DNA of 64,000 nucleotides from Charina bottae (taxonomy: Eukaryota > Chordata > Lepidosauria > Squamata > Charinaidae): assembly GCA_023362775.1 (NCBI GenBank), contig JALMGJ010000006.1:13030501-13094500 (forward strand), in the 5' to 3' direction. Positions 21,483-33,418 of this stretch are shown here, piece after piece. The position numbers and the translations under genes are program-made. The notes under the pieces were generated by a model. It had not been told where the DNA came from and did not search any database. It worked only from the letters and a program-made list of their open reading frames with translations. The first letter of the stretch is position 1; each line of letters begins with the position of its first letter.

Positions 21483-24264
21483 TCATACACTTTCCCATTT
21501 CCTGCAAGCTGCTGCTAAAGGTTGACAAGAGCTTTTAGAGTGATACAGAACTGCAAGGAGCTGCAACAGGAATGGGGAGAACCTGTACAGATGCAAGAAC
21601 CCGTGGCTCTTCAGAAGATGCTAAATTATAATTCTCAGCATCCCTCATCACTGGATATACTGACTTAGACCCCTGGAAATTGTGGTTCTGTAACATCTGG
21701 AGGGCCACAGTTTCTTCACTGATATATTGAGAGACTATCAAGTATAAATAATGCCCTGTGTTCAGATTTCATTTTTCATCACAGCAGACATCAAACTGTT
21801 TAATGAAAATAATTAAGGTTAAAATAGTTTAAATAATTATGACACCAATCATATTTTAGAAATTTTGAGAAATATAAAACATCTATATGTATAATGCTAA
21901 GCATGAAACAAGAACATTTCAATGTATTCCAAGAAATTTAAGAAATTACTCCAAACAGTTCCTGATTTAATATCAGTGCTTTTTAGCAAGAATCAACCAT
22001 AGATTCCCAACAAGTATTTTCAACCATTTTAAAGGACAAAGCCTGCACAAAAACATGCAATTCTAAATTTATAATACAAAATAAATCAAAGAATGGCAAC
22101 CAAAGGATGACTCTGTTCTGAAACCAAGTTAATTCCACAGTATAAAATTGACTGAATCAGACTATGAATTCAAGCCACAGCTTCTTTGCCTTGCCATGCT
22201 ATCATTTGCTGAATTAGGGGCTTATTTGCTATAGGGATTGCAAAAGGCTGAATTAGTTGAAGAGAATATGATATTTATCCTTATTGTAATACATGCTGAC
22301 ATCCTTATTTTAAAATTCAACACATTAAATTACAAGTGATGTTTATATGAAAATAATTTTATCCTCACAAAAACAACTCTGGCATGGAAAGATTTTCAAT
22401 GCCCAACTGTTCTGGCAATATAATTAAAAGCTGCTTCACCCAAAAGGTTTTTCACTCTAAAAGGTGGTAAGTTTTATCATTTCAGGAAACCGAGAGTCTG
22501 TTTATAAATCAACAAGGAATAGGAGTGCATGCATGGAACTCAGATACTTGCTATCTGTAAATCTGTAAAGTGATTATTCACTTTACTGTAATATTCAAAT
22601 AAAAGTATACCTTCTGTTTCATATACTATATTCTATTTTGTTGGTATAATTATCTCTAAGTTTTTAAAGTTATTTAATATTAACATGTTAGAATTCCTAG
22701 ACACAGGATACCAGAATTGTCAGCCAAAAGGATGCTAGAACTATCAGTCAGAAACAAAATGTCAGGAAATAAATCTAACAGCAGATGCATACTTTTAAAA
22801 AAGTGGGGTTGGGGATTAAACCTCAATGGAAATAATAAAACATTTAAACAAGAATCTCTCATATAACTACAGTAAAAAGTATGCATTTGGTGAATAGGAG
22901 ACAATTAAAGATCTTTCAGTCTTCACTTCAAATTCTACAATTGTACCAATTCTATATCTTCATCAATAATAGATGTCACACACTGTCATTGTTTTTCCCC
23001 TCTGTTTGAATAATGGTCAAATATACTGTTCTCTTCAGGGAAAGCCCTAGAGTGAATTTTGTTCCTAGTTATCTTTCTAATGTAAGTAAGGCAGTTTTCC
23101 TTCAAGGTTATTCTCATCTCCATTTTGCTACTCCAATGCAGAACAGTAGTTGTAACTTGGACAATCTATGCAAAGTGTCAAAGTAACAATTTCTAATTCC
23201 CATGGTAGTTATCAATGCTTTAATACTTTATCTGCCTACCAATTGGGAAGGGTAGAAATGGCAAGATGGTAAGTACTATTCCTAAAATTGCTTTTGTTCA
23301 AGCTATTTCAATTTTGATTTAATTCATCTACATTCACCCTCTAGATCTATCCTCTGACTAGCAATTGTTATTTTTTTAACCACACAGCAATATTTTTTGC
23401 AATACAATCCTTACAGCTATGAGCAATCAGAACGACAATAAAGTAAAGCTAAAGAAGAAACCAAACCCTGAATTTTTCCCCCTCTTATTTAATGTAAAGC
23501 TAAGACAATTTATACAACTGCATGTTTAAAACATGGGTTGGTTTATACAAGGAAATAAGAAGGATCTTTATTGGGGTTAAAGAGAATACACAATAGCTTA
23601 CCAGCCTTCAGAAAAATTCATCCTTCACCAAAGCCTTAAAGAAAACAACACTTGGAATGCTACAAGGCACAACTCTTTAGTCTTGAAGCTGCTCTCCAAT
23701 GAGCTGTGAACAACCCTGACGGTAAGAAAAAGCATCTTGGCTGTGAGAGTTGCTAGCTTGGCTGGAAAACTGATACTGGAGTGATGTCACACTGCTTCAG
23801 AAACAGTACTAAAGCTCAGAATCACAAGCACTGTTCTCTCACTTATAGCCCGGTTGTGCAACAGAGGAATTATGAATATAGTACATGTATACACATACTC
23901 AAAAGACACACACCTCTAACATCAAAGGCCCCAAGTATGTGATGTTTCAAGGCAGCAGGTTCTTTTACTTTACTTGCCCATTTCATACAGGGAGTTTAGG
24001 CTGTCAGTTCACTCAGAGGGAGCATAATTGTTGTTATCTAGTCCCATTAGCATAGTAATTTAAGTTGCATGCTTTGTCAGTTATAAACATGAGATTCTTT
24101 CTTTCCTTGAGCAACATGAAGTACAGATTTCTGAACTCTTAAATCTCTTCCTTCCATGTTGATTCTTAATTAAAATCTTCTTAAATTGAAAACCTCTGTA
24201 GTTCCAGGAAATATTTGTTTTGATCAATATGGATTACATCTACTATACTTGATAGATCATGTCT
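21483..24264. other. Unassigned AT-rich sequence
   Basis: About 2.8 kb with no supported gene, RNA or repeat. Frames are short and scattered on both strands. About 23560-23950 is slightly less AT-rich but shows no exon-like frame that I recognise. Confidence 0.4.
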
Positions 24265-24291
24265 TCACACACACACACACACACACACACA
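24265..24291. repeat. (CA)n microsatellite
   Basis: About 13 CA units. Confidence 0.95.
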
Positions 24292-25547
24292 ATCACCTCG
24301 TAGAAATGATTCTGCATCTTTGCTTCTGAAAAAGATGCACGCATAATCTATCTGTTCTATGGGATTATTGAGATGGAAAAGGACTGAAAAGATGAACTAC
24401 CATTTGACCTGTCTGAAATGGGGTGAAATGGTAGATACATTTGATTAAACAACCATGCCAAGTGTTTATGTTATTGAAAAAGGACAGACTTCTATTCTAC
24501 TGGAAGTGTCCACTCTGTTTTATTACTCTGAAGACAGAGTTTTACAATGTTTTTAGGGTGGAAGACATACTTATCAAAATATCTTAATCTATATAAAACC
24601 CATATTCTAATTTATACAAATCCTCTAACCTATTACTTTCAAGGGACAGTGCAGTACACTGAATGAGAAAAACCCATCATAACAAGAGGCATGCTGTGTG
24701 ATGAACCGATGGCGGTGTGTTGTCAACTCATTTCTAAATAAGGTTGGAGCCAAAATGTGTTAACTCATTTCCAGTGAGGGCTGGAGCAGAAAACCGCTCT
24801 CAGTCCCTTTGCACATTGCCTTCACTGACTTCAGCTGTGGTTAAGAACTGGTTATCAAAACACTAGGCCAGGACCAAAAGGATCTGAAATTGCTTGGGAA
24901 TCAGGATCATTAAGTCTGCACTGGCCCGCAAAGTCTATTACCATAAAACAAGAAGAGGCAGAATTAGGATAAAGAATATAGTGTCTGTCAAAGCTGACAA
25001 AACCGTAACTTTAAATTTGCTAGATTTCTGCAAGTTTGGTCATGCCTTCCAACCCTCTCTAGATATTTGATTCTTACAAAAATGGATTTCTTCCTTACAA
25101 ATGAACATCCTGTAATATATTCTCACTTAGTACTGCTCAGTCTCTTTTTCCAGTCCCATCTTTGTATTCCTTATTTTCCCCATAATCATTTCACCTCCAA
25201 GCTGAAAGTGCTCATCCAATCTCACACCATGCCCTTCAGTGAACTCATCTGGGGTATCCCTAAAACTTGAATCTTAGTATTTTAAACGCTCTGTTTAGCT
25301 TTCATCCCAGTGGCAAAAACGCAGAATGTTGGTAACTTTTACTACAACAGATATTAAAAGCAGAAACATAGAAATAATCACAGAGACTTTGTGGGGTTGA
25401 ATTAACCAAAGTAGGTTCAAGCCTATCATCAAGCTGCTAACTATTTTACAAATTTGAGAAATCTAAAATACCATCCCCATTATTCTTAGATGAAGGATCA
25501 CGCTGAAACTCTTAAGATGACACAGCAACTCCCTAGACTTTTTCAAT
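24292..25547. other. Unassigned sequence
   Basis: No gene recognised. About 24718-24790 contains two similar units around 'caactcatttc' and 'ggttggagc' / 'ggctggagc'. Confidence 0.4.
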
Positions 25548-25562
25548 GGGGGGGGGGGGGGG
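25548..25562. repeat. G15 homopolymer
   Basis: Fifteen consecutive G residues on the plus strand. Confidence 0.95.
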
Positions 25563-25589
25563 AATATACAATACAGTTGAAGGTTCTAG

Positions 25590-25912
25590 TGACAAGGTTT
25601 GTCTCAATGTGTGATGGAATGTGTCCCTGAAGAGGTGTGTGTGATGTGGTGGATTTCGAGGCTGCTGCTGGTTCTCAGGAAGGAGAGAGCGCATTCCAAG
25701 GAGATAAGAGGTCTTGCAGCATAGAGTGTCTTGGCAGGGAGTCAAAGAGAGTCAGAGTAGCCCTGCCCTAGACTCTCCTAGGTTATTTCCCCTTAGGTTA
25801 GTTAGGATATCTTAAGTCTGGCAAGATTCTGTCTGTATGGTCGGAGCAATAAAGAACTGGAGATTTGGAATACACTGTCTCGTTGTTGTTCTTGGGCTGA
25901 CCCCTGACATGA
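25590..25912 (+). mobile_element. Possible solo LTR fragment
   Basis: The block is richer in G+C than its flanks and ends 'gcaataaagaactggaga' ... 'ctcgttgttgttcttgggct' ... 'cctgaca'. That is the order expected of an LTR R-U5 region: polyadenylation signal, then a GT-rich stretch and a CA terminus. I found no clear TG start, target duplication or internal genes, so the boundaries and even the class are tentative. Confidence 0.35.
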
Positions 25913-26169
25913 TGTTATTTTTTCTTGTTCCTCTAAAATCTGACACATTTATAGATGGAAGTATATGTGTTTACTTCTAATAAACTTCTAATACCAATAA
26001 AATAAAGCTGCCACAAACCATGATACAATATATCTATGGCCTGAAAGTTTATTTGATTAACTAGGAATTTAAAGGTGAAAACAATCCATTAATCTAATGC
26101 AAACTTGAGCATTCTTACCTTTTTTCTCTGTTACACTTCATGACCCATAAATATGTGTTTTTCTTCCTC
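25913..26169. other. Unassigned AT-rich sequence
   Basis: Nothing recognised. Confidence 0.4.
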
Positions 26170-26300
26170 TCCCCCCCCTATTTATTTATTTGATTTATAT
26201 CCAACCTTTTGCTCAAGATGGTATATGTAGAACTTCTTCCTCCTATTTTCTCCACAGCAACAACCTGTGGAGATAGCTGAGCTGAGTGTGTGTGAATGAT
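26170..26300 (-). mobile_element. CORE/MIR-like SINE 3' fragment
   Basis: 'cttcttcctcctattttctc' and 'cagcaacaacctgtggagat' are the reverse of the 3' body seen in the copies at 34428 and 61575. The tRNA-like head is absent. Confidence 0.55.
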
Positions 26301-27076
26301 CAGTGAGCTTCCATGGCTAAAGACTAACTTGAACTTGACTCTTCTGCGTGCTAGCCCAGCACCTGAAGAATTTTATTCACCACAAAATAATGTTTCTATC
26401 TTTAATGCCCAAAGCAGCAGAGCATCAATATATTTAGTAGTTGCACACCATGTGGTAAGTTTAGGAACCTTTCATTAAGCATGTAGTAACTTTTGCTCCC
26501 CCTTGTGGTGAAAGTATTCCATACATTAACTAGGTTCCAGGAAATAACCTAATTTGATCCTAATTCTGATAGTCAATACTGAACTGGAAGCCCATTCTAT
26601 TCCAAATAAAAGTAGGGATATGACCAGTCTTCCCAATAAACTGCTTGTTTTAAATAAATGAGCCTATTCACCTGTGGGTGGATTATTCTATGAAAGGCAG
26701 AGAGAGTTGAATTTAGGAACTTGGAAAGAAGGTCCCACAATGTGTGCAGGTGTCAGAAAATGTTTGTAGGTTCCATTAACATACAGCAATACAGGATTCC
26801 TAAAACACACGTTACCTAGGAAGTAGAGCGTGAGAAAGAGATGGAAGAAAATCTTCCTATAGACAGACAAACAATGAGGAACATCTTACCATATGCCTGA
26901 TTAGACCTTGTGGGATCTTCATCTCAAATCCTTCTCAGAAAGGTTTTCTACCTATAAAGTTCCTGCTTCTTAGAATTAAGACACACACATTTATTTTGGC
27001 CTTTTAAATTGCTAGCATACCTTTAATACTATTTTCTTAAAGTTTTTATGCATTGCTTTTATCTGATCTGTTGTAC
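26301..27076. other. Unassigned AT-rich sequence
   Basis: Nothing recognised. The 60-codon frames have no domain. Confidence 0.4.
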
Positions 27077-27165
27077 ATTTATTTATGTATTTATTTATAT
27101 TTCTAACTTATATCACCGCCCATCTCCCCCCATTTCTGGAGGGGACTCTGCCTTCATGACATGTT
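27077..27165 (-). mobile_element. L2-type LINE 3' terminus, short
   Basis: (ttta)n followed by 'tatcaccgcccatctcccc' and 'ggggactctg' is the inverse of the L2 terminus seen at 37780-37843. Confidence 0.55.
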
Positions 27166-27214
27166 CAGAAGAACATTAGTAATAAATAGGAAAGAAGTAA
27201 ATGGAAAAATGTTA

Positions 27215-27293
27215 GGTAAACATTATTAGGCTCAGCTATTAGATAGAACTATATTGTTGTTATATATATATAGGTAAAAGTTATTAGGCTCAG

Positions 27294-27367
<74 letters not shown>
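27215..27367. repeat. (TA)n(CA)n microsatellite with a duplicated flank
   Basis: TA runs at about 27261-27272 and 27295-27347 lead into CA up to the Tc1 end. A 24-bp unit around 'ttattaggctcagcta' occurs twice (about 27215 and 27273). Confidence 0.9.
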
Positions 27368-27368
<1 letters not shown>

Positions 27369-27564
27369 TGGGGCAAAAAAGTATTTAGTCAGCCACCAAT
27401 TGTGCAAGTTCTCCCACTTAAAAAGATGAGAGAGGCCTGTAATTGACATCATAGGTAGGCCTCAACTATGAGAGACAAAATGAGAAAACAAATCCAGACA
27501 ATCACATTGTCTGATTCGGAAAGAATTTATTTGCAAATTATGGTGGAAAATAAGTATTTGGTCA
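27366..27564. repeat. Tc1 copy 1 terminal inverted repeat, transposase 3' side
   Basis: Matches the inverse of 28770-28968 with scattered differences, including the outermost-end change (cac for cag). Confidence 0.9.
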
Positions 27565-27580
27565 ATATCAAAAGTTCATC

Positions 27581-28603
27581 TCAATACTTTGTTATATATC
27601 CTTTGTTGGCAATGACAGAGGTCAAACGTTTTCTGTAAGTCTTCACAAGGTTGGCACACACTGTTGCTGGTATGTTGGCCCATTCCTCCATGCAGATCTC
27701 CTCTAGAGCAGTGATGTTTTGGGGCTGTCGCTGGGCAACACGGACTTTCAACTCCCTCCAAAGGTTTTCTATGGGGTTGAGATCTGGAGACTGGCTAGGC
27801 CACTCCAGGACCTTGATATGCTTCTTACGAAGCCACTCCTTCGTTGCCCGGGCAGTGTGTTTGGGATCATTGTCATGCTGAAAGACCCAGCCACGTTTCA
27901 TCTTCAATGCCCTTGCTGATGGGAGGAGGTTTGCACTCAAAATCTCACGATACATGGCCCCCTTCATTCTTTCCTGTACACGGAACAGTCGTCCTGGTCC
28001 CTTTGCAGAGAAACAGCCCCAAAGCATGATGTTGCCACCCCCATGCTTCACAGTAGGTATGGTGTTCTTTGGATGCAACTCAGCATTCTCTCTCCTCCAA
28101 ACACGACGAGTTGTGTTTCTACCAAACAGTTCTACTTTGGTTTCATCTGACCATATGACATTCTCCCAATCCTCTTCTGGATCATCCAAATGCTCTCTAG
28201 CAAACTTCAGACGGGCCCGGACATGTACTGGCTTAAGCAGGGGGACACGTCTGGCACTGCAGGATCTGAGTCCCTGGCGGCGTAGTGTGTTACTGATGGT
28301 AGCCTTTGTTACGTTGGTCCCAGCTCTCTGCAGGTCATTCACTAGGTCCCCCCGTGTGGTTCTGGGATTTTTGCTCACCGTTCTTGTGATCATTTTGACC
28401 CCACGGGGTGAGATCTTGCGTGGAGCCCCAGATCGAGGGAGATTATCAGTGGTCTTGTATGTCTTCCATTTTATAATTATTGCTCCCACAGTTGATTTCT
28501 TCACACCAAGCTGCTTGCCTATTGCAGATTCAGTCTTCCCAGCCTGGTGCAGGTCTACAATTTTGTTTCTGGTGTCCTTCAACATCTCTTTGGTCTTCAC
28601 CAT
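27581..28603 (-). CDS. Tc1 transposase, intact 340-aa frame
   Basis: DNA cut-and-paste transposase acting in the nucleus on the element's inverted ends. The frame is uninterrupted from [10 protein letters not shown] to ANKGYITKY, the normal length for Tc1 transposases. Residues 1-110 form two helix-turn-helix (paired-like) DNA-binding units joined by a [10 protein letters not shown] hook-like segment. The catalytic DD34E residues are the D of WSDETK (about 153), the D of [11 protein letters not shown] (about 243) and the E of [11 protein letters not shown] (about 278). [11 protein letters not shown] is the family glycine-rich box. A TATA box lies upstream (28648-28654). It differs from the copy at 48308 at about 12 residues, including I for R at residue 44 and Y for C near residue 322. 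Whether it is expressed or active cannot be seen here. Confidence 0.95.
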   Translation of the reverse strand: MVKTKEMLKDTRNKIVDLHQAGKTESAIGKQLGVKKSTVGAIIIKWKTYKTTDNLPRSGAPRKISPRGVKMITRTVSKNPRTTRGDLVNDLQRAGTNVTKATISNTLRRQGLRSCSARRVPLLKPVHVRARLKFAREHLDDPEEDWENVIWSDETKVELFGRNTTRRVWRRENAELHPKNTIPTVKHGGGNIMLWGCFSAKGPGRLFRVQERMKGAMYREILSANLLPSARALKMKRGWVFQHDNDPKHTARATKEWLRKKHIKVLEWPSQSPDLNPIENLWRELKVRVAQRQPQNITALEEICMEEWANIPATVCANLVKTYRKRLTSVIANKGYITKY

Positions 28604-28647
28604 AGTGGAGTTTGGAGTGTGACTGTTTGAGGTTGTGGACAGGTGTC

Positions 28648-28654
28648 TTTTATA
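28648..28654 (-). promoter_or_regulatory. TATA box of Tc1 copy 1
   Basis: TATAAAA on the minus strand, about 45 bases before the transposase ATG, in the same place in copy 2. Confidence 0.65.
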
Positions 28655-28769
28655 CTGATAACAAGTTCAAACAGGTGCCATTACTACAGGTAATGAGTGG
28701 AGGACAGAGGAGCCTCTTAAAGAAGAAGTTACAGGTCTGTGAGAGCCAGACATCTTGCTTGTTTGTAGG

Positions 28770-28968
28770 TGACCAAATACTTATTTTCCACCATAATTTG
28801 CAAATAAATACTTTCCGAATCAGACAATGTGATTGTCTGGATTTGTATTCTCATTTTGTCTCTCATAGTTGAGGTCTACCTATGATGTCAATTACAGGCC
28901 TCTCTCATCTTTTTAAGTGGGAGAACTTGCACAATTGGTGGCTGACTAAATACTATTTTGCCCCACTG
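28770..28968. repeat. Tc1 copy 1 terminal inverted repeat, promoter side
   Basis: Begins tgaccaaatacttattttcc and ends ttgccccactg before TA. A few point changes compared with copy 2 (for example aatactttcc for aattctttcc). Confidence 0.9.
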
Positions 28969-29009
28969 TATATATATATACACATACATACATACATACA
29001 TACATACAT

Positions 29010-29086
<77 letters not shown>
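28969..29086. repeat. (TA)n(CATA)n(CA)n microsatellite
   Basis: Continues the microsatellite interrupted by Tc1. The Tyr/Ile/His and Thr/His peptides predicted across it are artefacts. The BovB copy starts directly at its right end. Confidence 0.95.
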
Positions 29087-29089
<3 letters not shown>

Positions 29090-30272
29090 GAACTAGAGAT
29101 CAGATTGCCAACATTCGCTGGATCATGGAAAAAGCAAGAGAGTTCCAGAAAAACTTCTACTTCTGCTTCATTGACTATGCTAAAGCCTTTGATTGTGTGG
29201 ATCACAACAAACTGTGGCAAATTCTTAAAGAGATGGGAGTACCAGACCACCTTACCTGTCTCCTGAGAAACCTCTATGCGGGTCAAGAAGCAACAGTTCA
29301 AACCAGACATGGAACAACCGATTGGTTTAAAATTGGGAAAGGAGTATGACAAGGCTGTATATTATCACCCTGCTTATTTGACTTATATGCAGAATAATGC
29401 ATATTATTGAGAAATGCCGGGGTGGATGAATCACAAGCCGGAGTTAAGATTGCCGGGAGAAATATCAACAACCTCAGATATGCAGACGATACCACCCTAA
29501 TGGCAGAAAGTGAAGAGGAACTGAAGAGCCTCTTGATGAAGGTGAAAGAGGAGAGTGCAAGAGCTGGCTTGAAACTCAACATTAAAAAAACCTCAGATCA
29601 TGCCATCTGGTCCCATCACTTCCTGGCAAATAGAAGGGGAAGAAATGGAAGCAGTGACAGATTTTATTTTCTTGGGCTCCAAGATCACCGCAGACGGTGA
29701 CTGCAGCCATGAAATTAAGAGACGCTTGCTCCTTGGGAGGAAAGCTATGGCAAACCTAGACAGCATATTAAAAAGCAGAGACATCACCTTGCTGACAAAG
29801 GTCCATATAATTAAAGCTATGGTTTTCCCAGTAATAATGTATGGCTGAGAGAGTTGGACCATAAGGAAGGCTGAGTGTCGAAGAATTGATGCTTTCGAAC
29901 TGTGGTGCTGGAGAAGACTCTTGAGAGTCCCTTGGACTGCAAGGAGGTCAAATCAGTCAATCCTAAAGGAAATCAACCCTGACTGCTCATTGGAAGGACA
30001 GATACTGAAGCTGAAGCTCAAATACTTTGGCCACCTAATGCGAAGAGAGGACTCACTGGAAAAGACCCTGATGCTGGGAAAGACTGAAGGCAAAAGGAGA
30101 AGGGGACGGCAGAGGATGAGATGGTTAGATAGCATCACCGATGTAATGAACATGAATTTGAGTAAACTCCGGGAGACAGTGGAGGACAGGAAGGCCTGGC
30201 GTGCTATGGTCCATGAGGTCACGAAGAGCTGGACACGACGAAACGACTGAACAACAACAACAACAACAACAT
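29085..30272 (+). pseudogene. BovB (RTE) LINE, RT to 3' end, 5'-truncated
   Basis: The translation is clearly BovB: GTRDQIANIRWIMEKA, FCFIDYAKAFDCVDHNKLW, MGVPDHLTCLLRNLYAGQEA, then NINNLRYADDT with the catalytic YADD, later LKYFGHLMRREDSLEKT and RRRGRQRMRWLDSI. It ends with the ctggacacgacgaaacgac and (aac)n tail. An in-frame TGA at 29346-29348 replaces the arginine of RQGC, an obvious CpG decay. A TAA follows soon after, and a shift at about 29592 breaks the KTKIM region. The endonuclease domain is missing. It starts abruptly at the CA repeat. Confidence 0.93.
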
Positions 30273-32339
30273 ATTGTGTTATTCTGTAAAGAGGCAAGTC
30301 TCCCTTGGCAGCACTCTGTGAAAGAATCCACCATGTGCTCTCAAAATCTGAAATATTCCCCAGATCAAAAAGATGGTCTATTTCTTTCTTACATTTTACT
30401 GAGTTTTGTGTCTGGCTTGGATGCCACATTAAACCATAGTGTACTGTGGTATAGTACCTTGTTTATGGCCATCTTTATTATGATTAGTGGAAACTGGTTA
30501 ATTTCAAACTATAACTTGTTTTCTTTACACATATTAATTAACACGCTAAACTCATTAATCCAAGATTTCTAATCTTTTTATAGCTATATTGGAAAGAGAA
30601 GAGTTTAGGTAAAATCCAGGACAGGAGAGTAGGGAAATTCTAGAGTTGTTATTATTATAATGTTATTTCTGATACATAATCCTATAATAAGGTGTTCATG
30701 TACTACAAACTCTCTTCAGGATGCTGATATTAGATTTTACTTTTGTTCAGGAGAAGCATAAATAAACATACTGACTTCCACGTGTGCCGGGCAATTTTTT
30801 CTAACCCTAGGGATTCCACTTGAATAAAAAACCAGGAATCTCAGGATTCTCAATCACATGGAGAGCCTCCATAGAAAGTAGCAGTCTTTGATTGTTCTTG
30901 TTTCTTACCTATGGAAGGTAGAGCACTCGTCCTCACTTCCTCTGAATAGGAGAATTCTATAATGTCTGAAAAGGGCTACAGTGAATGGAATTAACTCTGC
31001 TGTAAAATAGCCTACCACAAACAGAAACAGTTTTAACTAAATTATGAGAAAAGTGCTGTTATCTCCAGTTCTTTAATGCTGAAGCAGGGGAATTCTTTGC
31101 CAATTATTCCAAAAGAAGATTTTTTAAAAAAGCCTAGTTTGTGTGCATGTAGATAAAACATAACCTAGGGAGATTATAAGCCACAGATAAAAGACTGGAT
31201 GCAATGTTCCTCAAATCATTTTGATAAATGAGCATAGGAGTGGTATAGAAGTCACTATACATCCAATGATCTTATCAAATCCTGAATTTAATTCTGTACT
31301 AGGGATAGTAATAATGGAAGGGTACCTTATTCTTTCTTTCTCCACACCCCATCACCTTAGTTCCAAACCAACAAAAAGGGATAATTGTAAGAATGAGAAA
31401 AAATAGCAAAGAGCTGGTTACAAGTAATGCAAATATCAGTACAATTTCTGAAGGGTAAACGTCTTGTTAACAAGCAACTCAGACTGAATGAAGAGCTGAG
31501 GAAAAACATTTGACATTCTCTGTTGTACAAAAAAAACTGTCCCAACAACAGCCATACACTTCATAGACATGAAATGACAACTTCTGTAGTAACCTAAAGC
31601 CTCTCAGATATATTACATTATAATCTTTTGTTGGTATATATATCTACAATTTGAGGATAATAATTCATGCACCTAATAAAATAGACAGTAGGTCCAACCT
31701 TCAGATGAGTTGAATATCAAAAAACATTATAACTGACCATTGGTCATATTGGCTGGGGCTCTTGTAAGGTAGTGTCAAAAAATCTGGAGAATACTAAGCT
31801 AGAGAAAAGCTGGCTTATTATAGAGCCATGAGAAGAGCTAAACAAAAATGATAACATCCACAAAAAAGGGTTCAACAATTTCCATTCCTCTTTATTACCA
31901 ATTTTCACTATAAATGATAATACTCACCTAAATGAAATATTCATAAAAGTGAAATTGCAAATAAAAGCATTCACATTTGTAGAGTCTTACATAAAGAAAT
32001 TGTTGAAGTAGTCTAGTAAATGTAGTTGATTAAAAGTCACTATGTACAAATAAAAGAAGATCTCAAAATGATCAAACAAGAAGAATAAATCATTCCCTAT
32101 TTTTGAAAGTTAATATCAAGGTGTACAGAAGAGACACCTCAGAGGCAATCAAGAAAGCCAACAGAGAACCAGACATTTGGTACAAAACCTCTCTACACAT
32201 CAAGAAGCTAAACAGATGGCATCCACTGGCACCTCCTCAGCTTGATGTAAAAGACTCCAAAAAGAATTGGGCAGGATTCTCTATGCAACATATTCTTCAA
32301 CTTGAAATCTTAATATGCAAATAATATTCATACACCTTT
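30273..32339. other. Unassigned AT-rich sequence
   Basis: About 2 kb with no gene, RNA or repeat that I can support. Confidence 0.4.
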
Positions 32340-32625
32340 CTGTAGTTTTTGAAACTAGTAAGCGGAGTAGTGCACAGTTCGGTGTGGCTCGAAACAGTAT
32401 TTCTTCATACCATGTATGATTAAACTGTGGAATTCACAAGATGCAATGACGGCTTTCAATAGGGATAGCTTTAAAAGGGGATTGGACAAGCACATGGAGA
32501 GTAAGTTACCAGTCATGATGGTTATGTATTATCTCCAGTATCAGAGGTATGCCACCCTCGGAACATGTCAACTAATGGGGAACACAGTATCTGCTGTTTT
32601 GGTCATTTATATTTGAACTTCCCAA
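32340..32625 (+). repeat. Interspersed repeat with a short peptide-like frame
   Basis: The frame around 32416-32616 reads LWNSQDAM, then FKRGLDKHMESK and YYLQYQRYATL. I know this pattern (WNSLP, FKRGLDKF, SIS/YLQYQ) as a very widespread reptile repeat-encoded sequence. I cannot name the element. The copy is short and interrupted. Confidence 0.5.
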
Positions 32626-33190
32626 TAAGTACCTAGTTAGCCACTGTATGAAATGTAACCTTGAAAGGATAGGCCTTTGTTCTCATCCGGCTCAATTCTT
32701 ACAAAGCTAAAGTGGGATCATAAGTAATCCAAGATAGCTTCATTAGTAATATTCTTCTTTTGTACTTCTTGTGCTAAGGGATAATGTGAGATATTCTGCA
32801 TGGGGTTAAAAAAACACACCAAAACACCATAGTTACCTGAGAGAAAGAGGTATTTACTTTTTCTTTTCACTGCCAACATTGGAAAAAGTCAGTTTTTGTT
32901 CTCCTTTTAGGTCTGTATCTAGATAAATACAATGTCTAAGGGCCTCGAGTTTTGGAACATTTTAAAAAAACATGGGAAGAAATAAACATTCTGTATTCTT
33001 CAAACCAAACTCTTTTACTGAACATTTCTCTGAATAAAAAGAGGAAGTCTCTCTAAACATATCTTTTCACAACATCCTTCACCCCATATGGAACACTTCA
33101 GTCAATCAGCAAGTAGTACTGTATACAGTATATATATTTCATGCAAATATTAAAAGTGGCTGTGTTAAATATTAAATACGTTAAATATTA
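32626..33190. other. Unassigned AT-rich sequence
   Basis: Nothing recognised. Confidence 0.4.
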
Positions 33191-33418
33191 AAAGTGGTCT
33201 AGTGGTTAAGGTGCTGGGCTAGAAACCAGGAGATTGAGAGTTCTAGTCCCGCCTCAGGCATGAAAGCTGGCTGGGTGACCTTGGGCCAGTCCCTGTCTCT
33301 CAGCCCTAGGAAGGAGCCAATGGCAAACCAGGAGACTGAGAGTTCTAGTCCCGCCTCAGGCATGAAAGCTGGCTGGGTGACCTTGGGCCAGTCACTGTCT
33401 GTCTGTATAGAAATAATA
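33191..33418 (+). mobile_element. CORE/MIR-like SINE with internal duplication
   Basis: tRNA-like head (gtctagtggttaaggtgctg, with B box gttctagtccc), then the CORE segment 'gctgggtgaccttgggccag'. About 77 bases (33225-33300) are repeated at 33327-33403 with two changes. The second unit lacks the A-box region. The usual 3' body is missing. Confidence 0.8.

Larger units (their letters stand above)
27366..28968 (-). mobile_element. Complete Tc1-type transposon, copy 1
   Basis: This 1603-bp element has 199-bp terminal inverted repeats (27366-27564 and 28770-28968) and inserts into a TA/CA microsatellite, with TA at the right end. The right end reads ...gccccactg. The left end reads cactggggcaaaa, with C replacing G at the third base of the TIR compared with copy 2. 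Within each TIR, an outer 'agtatttagtcagcc' and an inner 'aagtatttggtca' give the direct-repeat pattern used for transposase binding. It is exactly as long as copy 2 at 47943-49545. Confidence 0.95.

Noticed and set aside
27954..28622. A 222-codon open frame antisense to the Tc1 transposase, also present at 48289-48957
   Set aside because: It is the mirror of the transposase coding strand. Its conservation between copies follows from the transposase, and it matches no known domain.
28882..29352. Plus- and minus-strand frames of about 155 codons with Thr/His, Tyr/Ile or Val/Cys repeats
   Set aside because: They run through the Tc1 end, the microsatellite and BovB. The repeats are just translated (CA)n and (CATA)n.
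33225..33403. CRISPR-like repeat pair
   Set aside because: Two copies only, inside a SINE, in a vertebrate genome. No array or cas genes anywhere in the window.
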